This document shows, piece after piece, positions 23,963 to 31,227 of a DNA stretch of 64,000 bases (position 1 is its first letter; each line of letters opens with the position of its first letter). Origin of the DNA: Deinococcales bacterium (GTDB lineage Bacteria > Deinococcota > Deinococci > Deinococcales > JAAFIG01); contig JAAFIG010000001.1 in NCBI GenBank assembly GCA_013298595.1, forward strand, positions 249,056-313,055. Reading direction: 5' to 3'. Under the pieces are notes generated by a model. It did no database searches. It saw only the letters and a program-made list of their open reading frames with translations, and had not been told where the DNA came from. The position numbers and the translations under genes are program-made.

Positions 23963-24466
23963 ATGTTTAAAACGGTTGCAATTGCAATGGTCGCTGGCTG
24001 CATGGGCGCAGTTATTGCCCTCTCGAGTGTACAAGCCATCCCTCAAGCCATTCGTCTTGGCTTTGTGGTTGTACCAGAAGTCATTAAGTCCACACCAGCA
24101 GGTGGGGCATTAAAGAAAATCGAGGCAGCTCGAGATCGGGAAGTCAAACCAATAGCTGCAAAAATCAAGGCGTTACAACCAAAAATGCGTTCTGGAAGTG
24201 CAACGTTCGAGGAACGTGACGAGTGGGATAAATTATCCAAGCAGTACGCAGCCATTGTCAAAAAGTATGATGTGCAATTTCAAAAAGTTTTGCAACCATT
24301 TGATAAAAAATTGCTGACTTCAATTAAGAATTCTGCTAATAAACAAGGATTTAGTTTAATTGTGGATGGCATTATTGCTACTGATAGTGGTTTGTTACTT
24401 TATGCTAATCAGGATGCAGCTAACATTACTAAGAATGTGATTGCCGAGTTTAAGTCACTGAAATGA
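23963..24466 (+). CDS. OmpH/Skp-like periplasmic chaperone
   Basis: 167 residues from ATG 23963 (AGGAG 5 nt upstream). Signal sequence, then RLGFVVVPEVIKSTPAGGALKKIE, matching the start of the OmpH/Skp family, a long coiled coil (RDREVKPIAAKIKALQPKM onward) and a C-terminal strand region (GFSLIVDGIIATDSGLLLYA). Skp-like proteins hold unfolded outer-membrane proteins in the periplasm; here it may serve the TolC-like protein or the secreted payloads. It overlaps the C39 gene by 4 nt. Confidence 0.8.
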   Translation: MFKTVAIAMVAGCMGAVIALSSVQAIPQAIRLGFVVVPEVIKSTPAGGALKKIEAARDREVKPIAAKIKALQPKMRSGSATFEERDEWDKLSKQYAAIVKKYDVQFQKVLQPFDKKLLTSIKNSANKQGFSLIVDGIIATDSGLLLYANQDAANITKNVIAEFKSLK

Positions 24467-25056
24467 AACACATGACTACACTTTGGAATGTGTTATTTCG
24501 TGCTACTCGAGTTCGTGTTGTTTTAACTCGAGTTTTCCCTGTGCTGCTGGTTAGCTTCTTATGGTTTGCAGCTTTGTTCGTACCGACTATTGCTGCTATT
24601 CGTGGTACACCAGTAGCTTTACCACAACGTTTCTCGAATCTCGAGCGTTTAGAACTGGGTTGGAATGGAGTCAAACGCCAAGAAAAAGATAATACTTGTG
24701 GTTTGGCAGTGCTGTCTTTGTTGCTCGAGTGGGCTGGTGTTCCTGTGTCCGAAGCGAAACTTGCCAAGCAAACAACAGTATCCGCTCAGGGCATGAGTTT
24801 ATTTGCTTGGCAGGAATTAGCTAAAAAATATGGGGTTCAAGGCACTTGGTACCGAGCTGCTCCGCAAGCACTCGAGGATTTACCGATGCCTTTGGTGGCG
24901 CAAATCAAAGACCCAACTGGACATTTTGTGTTGGTGCAACGAGTGTATAACGATCATGTTTTGCTTGCCGATCCAAATGCGGGTTTGGTGTTGTATTCGG
25001 TTACCGAATTTCTACGGGTGTGGACTGGGCGTTCTTTTGTGCTGAGGGGCGTATGA
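24463..25056 (+). CDS. Membrane-anchored C39-like peptidase
   Basis: 197 residues. One TM helix (about 24-46), then a C39-type papain fold: Cys79 in QEKDNTCGLAVLSLLL, His154 in GHFVLVQRV and Asp170 in LLADPNAG, a complete triad. C39 enzymes cut after double-Gly leaders; in ABC exporters they are fused to the transporter, here the domain is alone and probably faces the periplasm. The secreted proteins upstream carry ELKSEFGAGG, a plausible substrate site. Overlaps both neighbours by 4 nt, so expression is coupled. Confidence 0.85.
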   Translation: MKHMTTLWNVLFRATRVRVVLTRVFPVLLVSFLWFAALFVPTIAAIRGTPVALPQRFSNLERLELGWNGVKRQEKDNTCGLAVLSLLLEWAGVPVSEAKLAKQTTVSAQGMSLFAWQELAKKYGVQGTWYRAAPQALEDLPMPLVAQIKDPTGHFVLVQRVYNDHVLLADPNAGLVLYSVTEFLRVWTGRSFVLRGV

Positions 25057-26543
25057 CTCGAGTTTTACCAAGTGTAACGGTTTTACCCAGAGTGCCTTTG
25101 TTTGTTTGGGCGGTACTCTCGAGTGTTGTCCTAAGTTTGGCTTTACGTCCGTGGGGTTTTGGCGCATTGGCTTTGCTGGCATTTATTCCTGTGATGATTG
25201 CTGTTTCTCAGGAACGTTCTTGGTGGAAAGCGGGTTTGTACTCGTACCTCACCATGCTTGGTGGTGTTTGGGTGGCACTCGAGGGTTTAGCTCGAGAGTT
25301 CACATTGGTTTTTATACTTGGTGTTTTTGTATTTTCAGGTGTTTTTGCTTTTGTTGGTATCAGTACTCTTTTTTTCAAACGTTTTTTTGGCTCAAGGGCA
25401 ATTCTGCTTTTTCCTATTATTTGGGTTGCGCTCGAGTTTTTAATCAGTCAACCAGTTTTGCTGGGCAGTTGGGCGAATCCAATTATGGCAATTGGGTACA
25501 CGCAATTTGATACATCTTTGTTGCAAGCAACGCGATGGTCTGGTGTGACAGGTGTGAGTTTTTTGGTTTTGCTTTTCAATGCAGTGCTTGCATTTATTGT
25601 AATTCGATGGCTCGAGCAACACCAATGGAAAGTGATTTCTTTTCTCCCATTGTTGCTTGTATTGCTCCTCTCGAGTTTAGCGGTTTTCTTACCAGTTCCG
25701 AGTAGTACTGCTAAAGGTAAGGCTTTTCGAGTTGGTATTGCCCAAGCGTACTTACCAACCCTCGAGTACACCATTGCTGATTTTGATTCAGGTGCTCAGG
25801 CGATTATCGCTAATCGGTATAAAATTTTACTCGAGCAATTAGTTAAACGTGGTGCTCAGATGGTGGTGCTCCCCGAAACCGCGCTTGGTGGGTGGTACGC
25901 AGACTTTGAGCGCAACGAATTACTGCTTGATACGCTTCGAGGTGTTTCCTTGGCTTTGGTTGGGGTCAAAACAGCTTATGTAGATAGTACTGGCAATCGT
26001 GAGGGACGCAATGCGATTCTCGAGTTTCAACGCGAAGCGAACCGAATTCGTGAAGTGTACGCTAAACAAATTCCGATTCCATTAACCGAAGGTGGTTTTA
26101 ACAAAGGTAAAAACCTTGGTTTAGTACGTTTAGGTGGTGTTGTTTTTGGATTGGGTATTTGTTGGGAGAATACATTTCCTGGGCTGGCGAGGGCTTCGGT
26201 GCTTGGTGGCGCTGAGGTTTTGGTGTATCAGAATAGTTTGCTCTGGGCTGGAGCAACTGCTACACCTGTTTTGCATCAGCGGATTAGTGCGTTCCGAGCG
26301 GTAGAAACAGGTCGTATGGTAATTCATGCGACAGCGGGAGGCTCGAGTGCTTTGATAGATGCTACAGGCAAAATAATAGAAGCTGCACCACAAAGCCTCG
26401 AGACAACTTTAATTGGGTTGGTACAACCTCGAGTTGGGTTGACTCCTTTTGTACAGTTTGGTGATTGGTTTGGTGTGCTTTGTGTAGCATTAACAATTTT
26501 TACTTTTGTCTTAGCTGGCATTAAACGCTTAAAGCCTAGGTAA
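25053..26543 (+). CDS. lnt: Apolipoprotein N-acyltransferase
   Basis: 496 residues from ATG 25053 (an upstream in-frame TTG is not needed; GAGGGG precedes the ATG). Six or more N-terminal TM helices followed by a nitrilase-type domain with the Glu-Lys-Cys triad: Glu275 in VVLPETALGG, Lys338 in YAKQIPIPL, Cys370 in GLGICWENTFPG, and a last TM helix. It adds the third acyl chain to lipoproteins in the inner membrane, the final step before outer-membrane sorting. Fits a genome with many lipoproteins. It overlaps the C39 gene by 4 nt. Confidence 0.92.
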   Translation: MTRVLPSVTVLPRVPLFVWAVLSSVVLSLALRPWGFGALALLAFIPVMIAVSQERSWWKAGLYSYLTMLGGVWVALEGLAREFTLVFILGVFVFSGVFAFVGISTLFFKRFFGSRAILLFPIIWVALEFLISQPVLLGSWANPIMAIGYTQFDTSLLQATRWSGVTGVSFLVLLFNAVLAFIVIRWLEQHQWKVISFLPLLLVLLLSSLAVFLPVPSSTAKGKAFRVGIAQAYLPTLEYTIADFDSGAQAIIANRYKILLEQLVKRGAQMVVLPETALGGWYADFERNELLLDTLRGVSLALVGVKTAYVDSTGNREGRNAILEFQREANRIREVYAKQIPIPLTEGGFNKGKNLGLVRLGGVVFGLGICWENTFPGLARASVLGGAEVLVYQNSLLWAGATATPVLHQRISAFRAVETGRMVIHATAGGSSALIDATGKIIEAAPQSLETTLIGLVQPRVGLTPFVQFGDWFGVLCVALTIFTFVLAGIKRLKPR

Positions 26544-26581
26544 AGGGTACATCTCAGATGCCGTGAAAACCGTGTTTTACC

Positions 26582-26609
26582 GTAGGAGCGAGGCATGCCT
26601 CGCCCCTAC
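26582..26609. repeat. REP-like palindromic element
   Basis: GTAGGAGCGAGGCA then TGCCTCGCCCCTAC, 14-bp arms with one mismatch. Close to the GTAGGGGCGAGGC palindromes dispersed in many bacterial genomes (general knowledge). Only one copy is seen here. Confidence 0.6.
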
Positions 26610-26657
26610 AAATAATGTAATAGACACATTTTTGAAGAATCTATGTACAGTGAGGTA

Positions 26658-27491
26658 CTACGTAAATGCTGCCTCGAGTGCAGCGGCAATATCTATTAAA
26701 CTCTTGGCATTGGCAAAATGCTCTGCGCCTATGCCCACAGCGGCAAGTGGCACAGGGTTTCTGGTGTGGGTTTTGATGCGTAAATCCTCGAAGTTGCCAT
26801 GATCGCTGGTGATTAAAAATAATGAATCTGGTTGTTGAAACTCGAGACAAGCTGCACAAAATTGCTCGAGACGCATGGCTAAAGCTTGGGCTTCGAGTAA
26901 GTCCATTTCGTGTCCAACACTGTCTGTCCACCATAAATCGAAGATGGTGACATTACTTTTTGAATACATAAAGTTTTTTGCCCATTCACGAATTTGCTTT
27001 GGGTTACCACTACTTGCTTCGTAAGGTCTAAGTAAAGGTGATATGCCTAAACCATTTTCTGCCTCTAAACTGGCTCCTGCGGCAAGTGCACTGGTAGCAA
27101 TCGCATTTAAGCGGCGTTTACCTTGCTCGAGTGCAAGTTTGTACTGCGCTGGGTAATAATTGGCAAGGCGCACCGAACCAAGGCGTTTTAAGACACTGTG
27201 CTCGAGAATTGGTTTTAAACTTGGGCTAACCCAAGGTCCATGATGAAATCCAAGTGCCGCAGACGCGTTTATTCCTGTCAGGATAGTAGTTTGACCCGTA
27301 CCGCTTTGCGGTAGACCTTCGATACCGAGGTTTGCATCTAACGCTCTTACCACAAAATTTTTACTCATGCTGTGCGAAACCGCAGTTACTCCTAAGTGCT
27401 GCAAGGTTGGCAAAAATAAATCAGAAAAAGGGTGCCTGTCATGCGTCTCGAGTAAACCTACGCCGTCTAGCATTAGCCAACTAACACGCAT
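26658..27491 (-). CDS. Phosphoglycerate mutase-like metalloenzyme
   Basis: 277 residues of the alkaline phosphatase/iPGM metalloenzyme superfamily: LMLDGVGLLE with the metal Asp, GLPQSGTGQTTILTG with the nucleophile region, TIFDLWWTDSVGHEMD, and TSDHGNFED plus HTRNPVPL at the C-terminus. It is short and lacks the insert domain of iPGM, so the substrate is probably another phosphoester or a phosphonate; not assigned. Starts 7 nt after TATAAT (27499-27504 on the complement), leaderless. Confidence 0.8.
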   Translation of the reverse strand: MRVSWLMLDGVGLLETHDRHPFSDLFLPTLQHLGVTAVSHSMSKNFVVRALDANLGIEGLPQSGTGQTTILTGINASAALGFHHGPWVSPSLKPILEHSVLKRLGSVRLANYYPAQYKLALEQGKRRLNAIATSALAAGASLEAENGLGISPLLRPYEASSGNPKQIREWAKNFMYSKSNVTIFDLWWTDSVGHEMDLLEAQALAMRLEQFCAACLEFQQPDSLFLITSDHGNFEDLRIKTHTRNPVPLAAVGIGAEHFANAKSLIDIAAALEAAFT

Positions 27492-27604
27492 AAGTAAAAT
27501 TATAGCCTAAAATTGCAACACTCTACCAAGTACGAGTTTTGCTTGTTAAGGCAAAAAAGCAAAGTAATTCCATTGTTAGTGAAGTTTTGTACACTAATCT
27601 GGCT

Positions 27605-27946
27605 ATGAAAAAGCAAATGTCAGCCACCGAATTAGCCCTGCGCGTCATTGGACGCAAAGGCACATTCATCATCCTTGAGACTTTGTTAAAAGGCGCAACG
27701 CGTTTTACTAATCTCGAGAAAGCCCTCAAAGTCAGTCCTCGCACGCTTTCGGAGCGCTTAAAGGAACTCGAGGAACAAGGCGTGGTTAATCGCGTTGCGT
27801 TTCCTGAGGTACCACCACGTGTGGAGTACAGCTTGACCGATAAAGGTTTAGCGTTAAAGCCTTTGCTCGACAGTGTGCGTGACTGGACAGAATCGTTTGA
27901 AAAACCAAAGAAGAAAGTGGTTAAACCAGCTGCAAAGAAAAAGTAA
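27605..27946 (+). CDS. HxlR/MarR-like HTH regulator
   Basis: 113 residues from ATG 27605. HxlR-type winged helix: ALRVIGRKGTFIILETLLKG, RFTNLEKALKVSPRTLSERL, EEQGVVNRVAFPEVPPRVEYSL and DKGLALKPLLDSVRDW. The Lys-rich tail (PKKKVVKPAAKKK) is unusual. The common Cys of redox-sensing HxlR members is absent. It is divergent from the metalloenzyme gene, which it may control, and ends at a shared bidirectional terminator with aroG. Confidence 0.85.
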   Translation: MKKQMSATELALRVIGRKGTFIILETLLKGATRFTNLEKALKVSPRTLSERLKELEEQGVVNRVAFPEVPPRVEYSLTDKGLALKPLLDSVRDWTESFEKPKKKVVKPAAKKK

Positions 27947-27968
27947 TTGCTGTTTTTTTGCACTACAT

Positions 27969-27998
27969 CCCCCCAAAATTATCTTTGGGGGGTAATTT
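27969..27998. terminator. Bidirectional terminator
   Basis: CCCCCCAAA (27969-27977), 6-nt loop, TTTGGGGGG (27984-27992), with T-rich flank on the plus side. Separates the convergent HxlR gene and DAHP synthase gene. Confidence 0.85.
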
Positions 27999-28005
27999 TT
28001 TGGCT

Positions 28006-29079
28006 TTATTTTGCCGCTGCCACTTGTTGCACTCGGCGCATCCGCACGGCTGCGGCTAAGTTCTCGAGCACCAGCACAGTATCATCCCAGTTAATACAGG
28101 CATCTGTAACCGATACACCGTACTCGAGGGGTTTATTAGGCATAATATCTTGGCGACCTGCGTGTAAGTGGCTTTCGAGCATTAAACCAATAATGCGGGT
28201 GTCGCCATTGGCAATTTGTTCGGCGATATTGGCAGAGACTGGTATTTGATTTTCGTGTTTTTTACTCGAGTTACCATGCGAAGCATCGATCATTAAACGA
28301 GCAGCTAAGCCTGCTTTAGCAATTTCCTGACATGCCGATTCAACGTTCTTAGCATCGTAATTGGGTTCTTTGCCGCCACGTAAAATCACATGGCAATCTT
28401 CGTTACCACCTGTGGAAACAATCGCACTATGCCCGCCTTTAGTGACAGATAAAAAACTATGTGGCTGCGAGGAGGATTTAATAGCATCCACCGTAATTTT
28501 AATATTGCCATCGGTGCCATTCTTAAAACCAACAGGGCAACTTAAACCACTGGCAAGTTCGCGGTGCACTTGGCTTTCGGTGGTTCGAGCACCAATTGCT
28601 CCCCAGGCAATCAAATCCGCAATGTACTGCGGCGAAATTGTATCGAGGTATTCGGTTGCAGCTGGCATACCTAATTCATTAATCTCGAGCAGCAATTCTC
28701 GAGCTACACGCAAACCATTGTTAATATCAAAGCTGCCATCGAGTTTAGGGTCGTTAATAAGACCTTTCCAACCGACTGTGGTGCGTGGTTTTTCAAAATA
28801 GACGCGCATGACAATTTCCAGGTCTGAATGCAAACGCTTTTTGATCTCGAGGAGTTTATGAGCGTACTCGAGGGCTGCTTTAGTATCATGAATCGAGCAA
28901 GGTCCAACCACAACCATGACGCGGTCATCCATACCATGCAGAATGCGATGCGATGCTTGCCGTGAATCAAAGACTGTATTGGCTGCATTTTCGGTCACAG
29001 CAAATTCTCGCATGACATGGGTTGGTGGCACGAGTTCTTGGATTGCTTTGATTCGTAAGTCATCTGTTCGGTGTGGCAT
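28006..29079 (-). CDS. aroG: DAHP synthase, class I (AroG/F/H type)
   Basis: About 357 residues. It condenses PEP and erythrose 4-phosphate, the first step of aromatic amino acid synthesis. Signatures are VVVGPCSIHD, RVYFEKPRTTVGWKG, GARTTESQVHRELASGLSCPVGFKNGT, RGGKEPNYD, IDASHGNSSKKHE and GLMLESHL. The start is the ATG at 29079, three nt after GGAG; an in-frame TTG at 29097 is unlikely. Directly upstream is an intrinsic terminator and, before that, a 21-codon reading frame rich in Phe/Tyr codons, so expression is probably controlled by translation-coupled attenuation. Confidence 0.93.
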   Translation of the reverse strand: MPHRTDDLRIKAIQELVPPTHVMREFAVTENAANTVFDSRQASHRILHGMDDRVMVVVGPCSIHDTKAALEYAHKLLEIKKRLHSDLEIVMRVYFEKPRTTVGWKGLINDPKLDGSFDINNGLRVARELLLEINELGMPAATEYLDTISPQYIADLIAWGAIGARTTESQVHRELASGLSCPVGFKNGTDGNIKITVDAIKSSSQPHSFLSVTKGGHSAIVSTGGNEDCHVILRGGKEPNYDAKNVESACQEIAKAGLAARLMIDASHGNSSKKHENQIPVSANIAEQIANGDTRIIGLMLESHLHAGRQDIMPNKPLEYGVSVTDACINWDDTVLVLENLAAAVRMRRVQQVAAAK

Positions 29080-29098
29080 AAGCTCCTTTTTCCACAAA

Positions 29099-29125
29099 AA
29101 AACCGCCGATTAGTTCGGCGGTTTT
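29099..29125 (-). terminator. Attenuator terminator upstream of aroG
   Basis: On the minus strand AAAACCGCCGA, 5-nt loop, TCGGCGGTTTT followed by seven T in all (29102-29096). It lies between the leader frame and the ribosome site of aroG. Its 5' arm CCGCCG can alternatively pair with CGGCGG at 29164-29159 inside the leader frame, giving an antiterminator. Confidence 0.85.
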
Positions 29126-29144
29126 CTAGGGTATCAAAACGATT

Positions 29145-29210
29145 TTACGTCCCCTCAGCCGCCGTGTCTGGGGTAAAATAGATGCTAAAAAACGGCGAAC
29201 GTGAACGCAT
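29145..29210 (-). CDS. Phe/Tyr leader peptide of aroG
   Basis: 21 codons beginning MRSRSPFFSIYFTPD. Four of codons 7-12 are Phe or Tyr (FF..YF), the end products of the pathway that aroG starts. Codons 13-14 carry CCCC, able to pair with GGGG at 29154-29151, and codons 16-18 carry CGGCGG, able to pair with the terminator's first arm. A ribosome stalled on Phe/Tyr codons would mask the first, freeing the second as antiterminator. The start lies 7 nt after TATAAC, so it is leaderless. Peptide function is in cis only. Confidence 0.75.
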   Translation of the reverse strand: MRSRSPFFSIYFTPDTAAEGT

Positions 29211-29217
29211 GGCAAAA

Positions 29218-29247
29218 GTTATACAGCTTGGTATACCAAAATTGCAA
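29218..29247 (-). promoter_or_regulatory. aroG promoter with embedded palindrome
   Basis: On the minus strand TTGCAA (29247-29242), 18-bp spacer, TATAAC (29223-29218). The spacer contains the perfect 12-bp palindrome TTGGTATACCAA (29228-29239), a likely repressor site. Transcription would start at or next to the leader ATG. Confidence 0.7.
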
Positions 29248-29440
29248 GTGCCTGTTCTCAGTTCTCAAGCCGCAAAGTCAGCAAACTCGTTGATTGACAC
29301 GATTAAACGTCCGACTTTTGTACAATGCGAACATGAAGTTAGTCCCTACAGGAAACGATTTTTAATGTAGTGATCGCCCAATCTGCAATGGCAAAAGCAC
29401 TAAATATGTGCCCTAAAATAGGACTTTGCCGTTGCCCTGT

Positions 29441-30070
29441 TTAGTTCTCGAGCGAAGCTGCTAAGGAATTAAGAACCGTTTTTGCATCGGCTCGAGCATT
29501 AACCAGTTGACGAATACTGCCTGAATCAAAAGCAGATAATGCTAATGTCGCTGCTTTAGGAAAGGTTTTTTCATGACTTTCCACAGCACTTAAACCAAAA
29601 TCTGCGACAAGGTAAGCATGCAGCAACAAGGTTAAAGAAATATTTTCTAGTATTGCGTTTTGTACAGGGTAAACGGTAATACCTCGAGAAATATACGGAT
29701 GTTTTTGTAACAACTCTGCGGTACCTGATGATTGTGCTCGAGCCGCATAATGGACATTTTCAACGTGCATCATGCGAATAGCGCCAGCGCATAATGGGCA
29801 TGGCTCGAGGGTTGTGTAGAGATGAACATTTTGTCCATCAAGATCGTCTGGGAGTTGTATCAATGCATTCAGTTCGGCATGTGCCAATGAATTTCCTGCA
29901 ATGTACTGATTAATGCCATACATTTCACTGATGCGATTGCGCCCAGTAGCAATGATTTCGTTCTCTTGAATCACCACTACTCCAATTGGTAGCGAACCAG
30001 CGCAGTTTGCTTCCCAAGCTTGGGTAAACGCAGCTTGCCACGGTAATGCTAAAGTGTCCCAAAAACTCAC
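29441..30070 (-). CDS. Nucleoside/tRNA deaminase family protein
   Basis: 209 residues. Zinc deaminase motifs HAE (64-66, in SLAHAELNAL) and PCPLCAGA (Cys91, Cys94) define the cytidine/deoxycytidylate deaminase fold; the closest general class is guanine deaminase/TadA-like. It is longer than TadA by a C-terminal helical extension (about 150-209), so a tRNA-editing role is not assured. It overlaps the GGDEF gene by 4 nt and is followed by the aroG leader region. Confidence 0.82.
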   Translation of the reverse strand: MSFWDTLALPWQAAFTQAWEANCAGSLPIGVVVIQENEIIATGRNRISEMYGINQYIAGNSLAHAELNALIQLPDDLDGQNVHLYTTLEPCPLCAGAIRMMHVENVHYAARAQSSGTAELLQKHPYISRGITVYPVQNAILENISLTLLLHAYLVADFGLSAVESHEKTFPKAATLALSAFDSGSIRQLVNARADAKTVLNSLAASLEN

Positions 30071-30675
30071 AGTTCATCCTTGTATTTAACAAGTAATGTT
30101 TCGAGTGCTTCGCGTAACAAACTCGCTTCAGTGCGTCCTGTGGCATTCGAGAGTTTACTTAATCGCTCGAGTTGGGCTTTTGGATAAAAATTACTTTTTA
30201 GAGTCATTTTATCTTCAACGTATATCGCAACGCGGCTGCGTCCTTCGCGTTTAGCTCGGTACATGGCTTCGTCGGCGCAACGCATTAAATCGGCAATGGT
30301 TTTAGCGTGTGGTGGCTTAGCGGCAATACCTACTGAAAGTTGAATTTTGCGTGGGACTGCACTGCTAACATTGTTACTCGAGAAATGATTGCGGATTTCC
30401 TCGAGCAGAATTAAGGCACTTTCGGCGGTGCTGTCGGGGATAGCCGCAGCGTATTCATCGCCACCAATGCGTCCGACAATGGCGTTTTCTGGCAGGCTGC
30501 CGCCGAGGGTTCGCTCGAGGCTTCGCAACACAGAATCACCTGCGGCATGTCCAAGGCTATCGTTGATTTCTTTGAAATGATCGAGGTCTATGAGGGCTAA
30601 GGCAAGAGCACTATTCTCGAGTTGATTAACAGCAACTTCAAAGTCGTGACGGTTGAGCACAGGTAAATATTTCAT
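30067..30675 (-). CDS. GGDEF-ribbon-helix-helix fusion protein
   Basis: 202 residues. Residues 1-155 are a GGDEF domain with the active GGDEY variant at 71-75 and IDLDHFKEINDSLGHAAGD; the RxxD inhibitory site is absent. Residues 160-200 (SNFYPKAQLERLSKLSNATG then RTEASLLREALETLL) fit a CopG/MetJ-like ribbon-helix-helix DNA-binding domain. No sensor domain is seen. A diguanylate cyclase that binds DNA is unusual; the promoter just upstream carries a perfect 13-bp-arm inverted repeat, so autoregulation is likely. AGAGG is 5 nt before the ATG. Confidence 0.8.
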   Translation of the reverse strand: MKYLPVLNRHDFEVAVNQLENSALALALIDLDHFKEINDSLGHAAGDSVLRSLERTLGGSLPENAIVGRIGGDEYAAAIPDSTAESALILLEEIRNHFSSNNVSSAVPRKIQLSVGIAAKPPHAKTIADLMRCADEAMYRAKREGRSRVAIYVEDKMTLKSNFYPKAQLERLSKLSNATGRTEASLLREALETLLVKYKDEL

Positions 30676-30697
30676 GCGTACCTCTTTCGTAAGATGT

Positions 30698-30735
30698 TTG
30701 ACATATATATACTAGATACAACATATATATGTCAA
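30698..30735 (-). promoter_or_regulatory. Palindromic promoter/operator of GGDEF-RHH gene
   Basis: TTGACATATATAT (30698-30710), 12 bp, ATATATATGTCAA (30723-30735), arms perfect. On the minus strand the right arm supplies TTGACA and an 18-bp spacer leads to TATATA, so the inverted repeat encloses the core promoter. Probable site for the RHH domain. Confidence 0.75.
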
Positions 30736-30799
30736 GCGTAACTATGCTGACCAGTATTTCATCAGTCATTCCGACACACATAAAACCAGAGCTTACGAT

Positions 30800-31147
30800 T
30801 TACCGAACAAAATCGATACTCTGAATCAATCCATTTTTCAATGTATAAATTGCTACCACTTCAAATGGTTCTGCCTGCAAACTACGTCGCACAATTTCGT
30901 GATCCACTACAAAATCGCCAAAAGCAATACGATGCACTACTTCGGTACTATTCTCGGGAAATTGTGAAAACACTTCTACGTACCGCTGATAGATTTCTTC
31001 TCGAGAGTGTTGCGCGGTTTCAGCTCGCAATGCGCCATGAAAAGCATCCGGTGCAAAAAAATCTGCGAAAGCCCGAGCACTATGTGCGTTATAGGCAAGA
31101 ACCAATTGATCTATGATCTGACAATTTTTGGCAACAATAGCATTCAT
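30800..31147 (-). CDS. NTF2-like/SnoaL-like protein
   Basis: 115 residues of the NTF2 fold, close to the nuclear transport factor 2/SnoaL-like group: IIDQLVLAYNAHSARAFADFF, APDAFHG, SREEIYQRYVEVFSQFP and a C-terminal VVAIYTLKNGLIQSIDF strand pair. Probably a small-molecule binding or isomerase-type protein. Start codon 6 nt after TATAAT (31154-31159 on the complement), leaderless. Divergent from the TrmB-like regulator, whose target it could be. Confidence 0.75.
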   Translation of the reverse strand: MNAIVAKNCQIIDQLVLAYNAHSARAFADFFAPDAFHGALRAETAQHSREEIYQRYVEVFSQFPENSTEVVHRIAFGDFVVDHEIVRRSLQAEPFEVVAIYTLKNGLIQSIDFVR

Positions 31148-31189
31148 GGTTTTATTATAGCCAGATGCTGTACTTGCCTTAAAACAGAC

Positions 31190-31219
31190 TTGAAAGACTT
31201 GTCACGTCTCGAGTAACAT
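31190..31219 (+). promoter_or_regulatory. Promoter of TrmB-like gene
   Basis: TTGAAA (31190-31195), 18-bp spacer containing CTCGAG, TAACAT (31214-31219), then 8 nt to the ATG at 31228. Confidence 0.65.
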
Positions 31220-31227
31220 AAGTGCAC

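Noticed and set aside
29182..29370. Plus-strand open frame of 62 codons upstream of aroG
   Set aside because: No ribosome site, and it lies antisense over the aroG promoter and attenuator, whose elements explain the sequence better.
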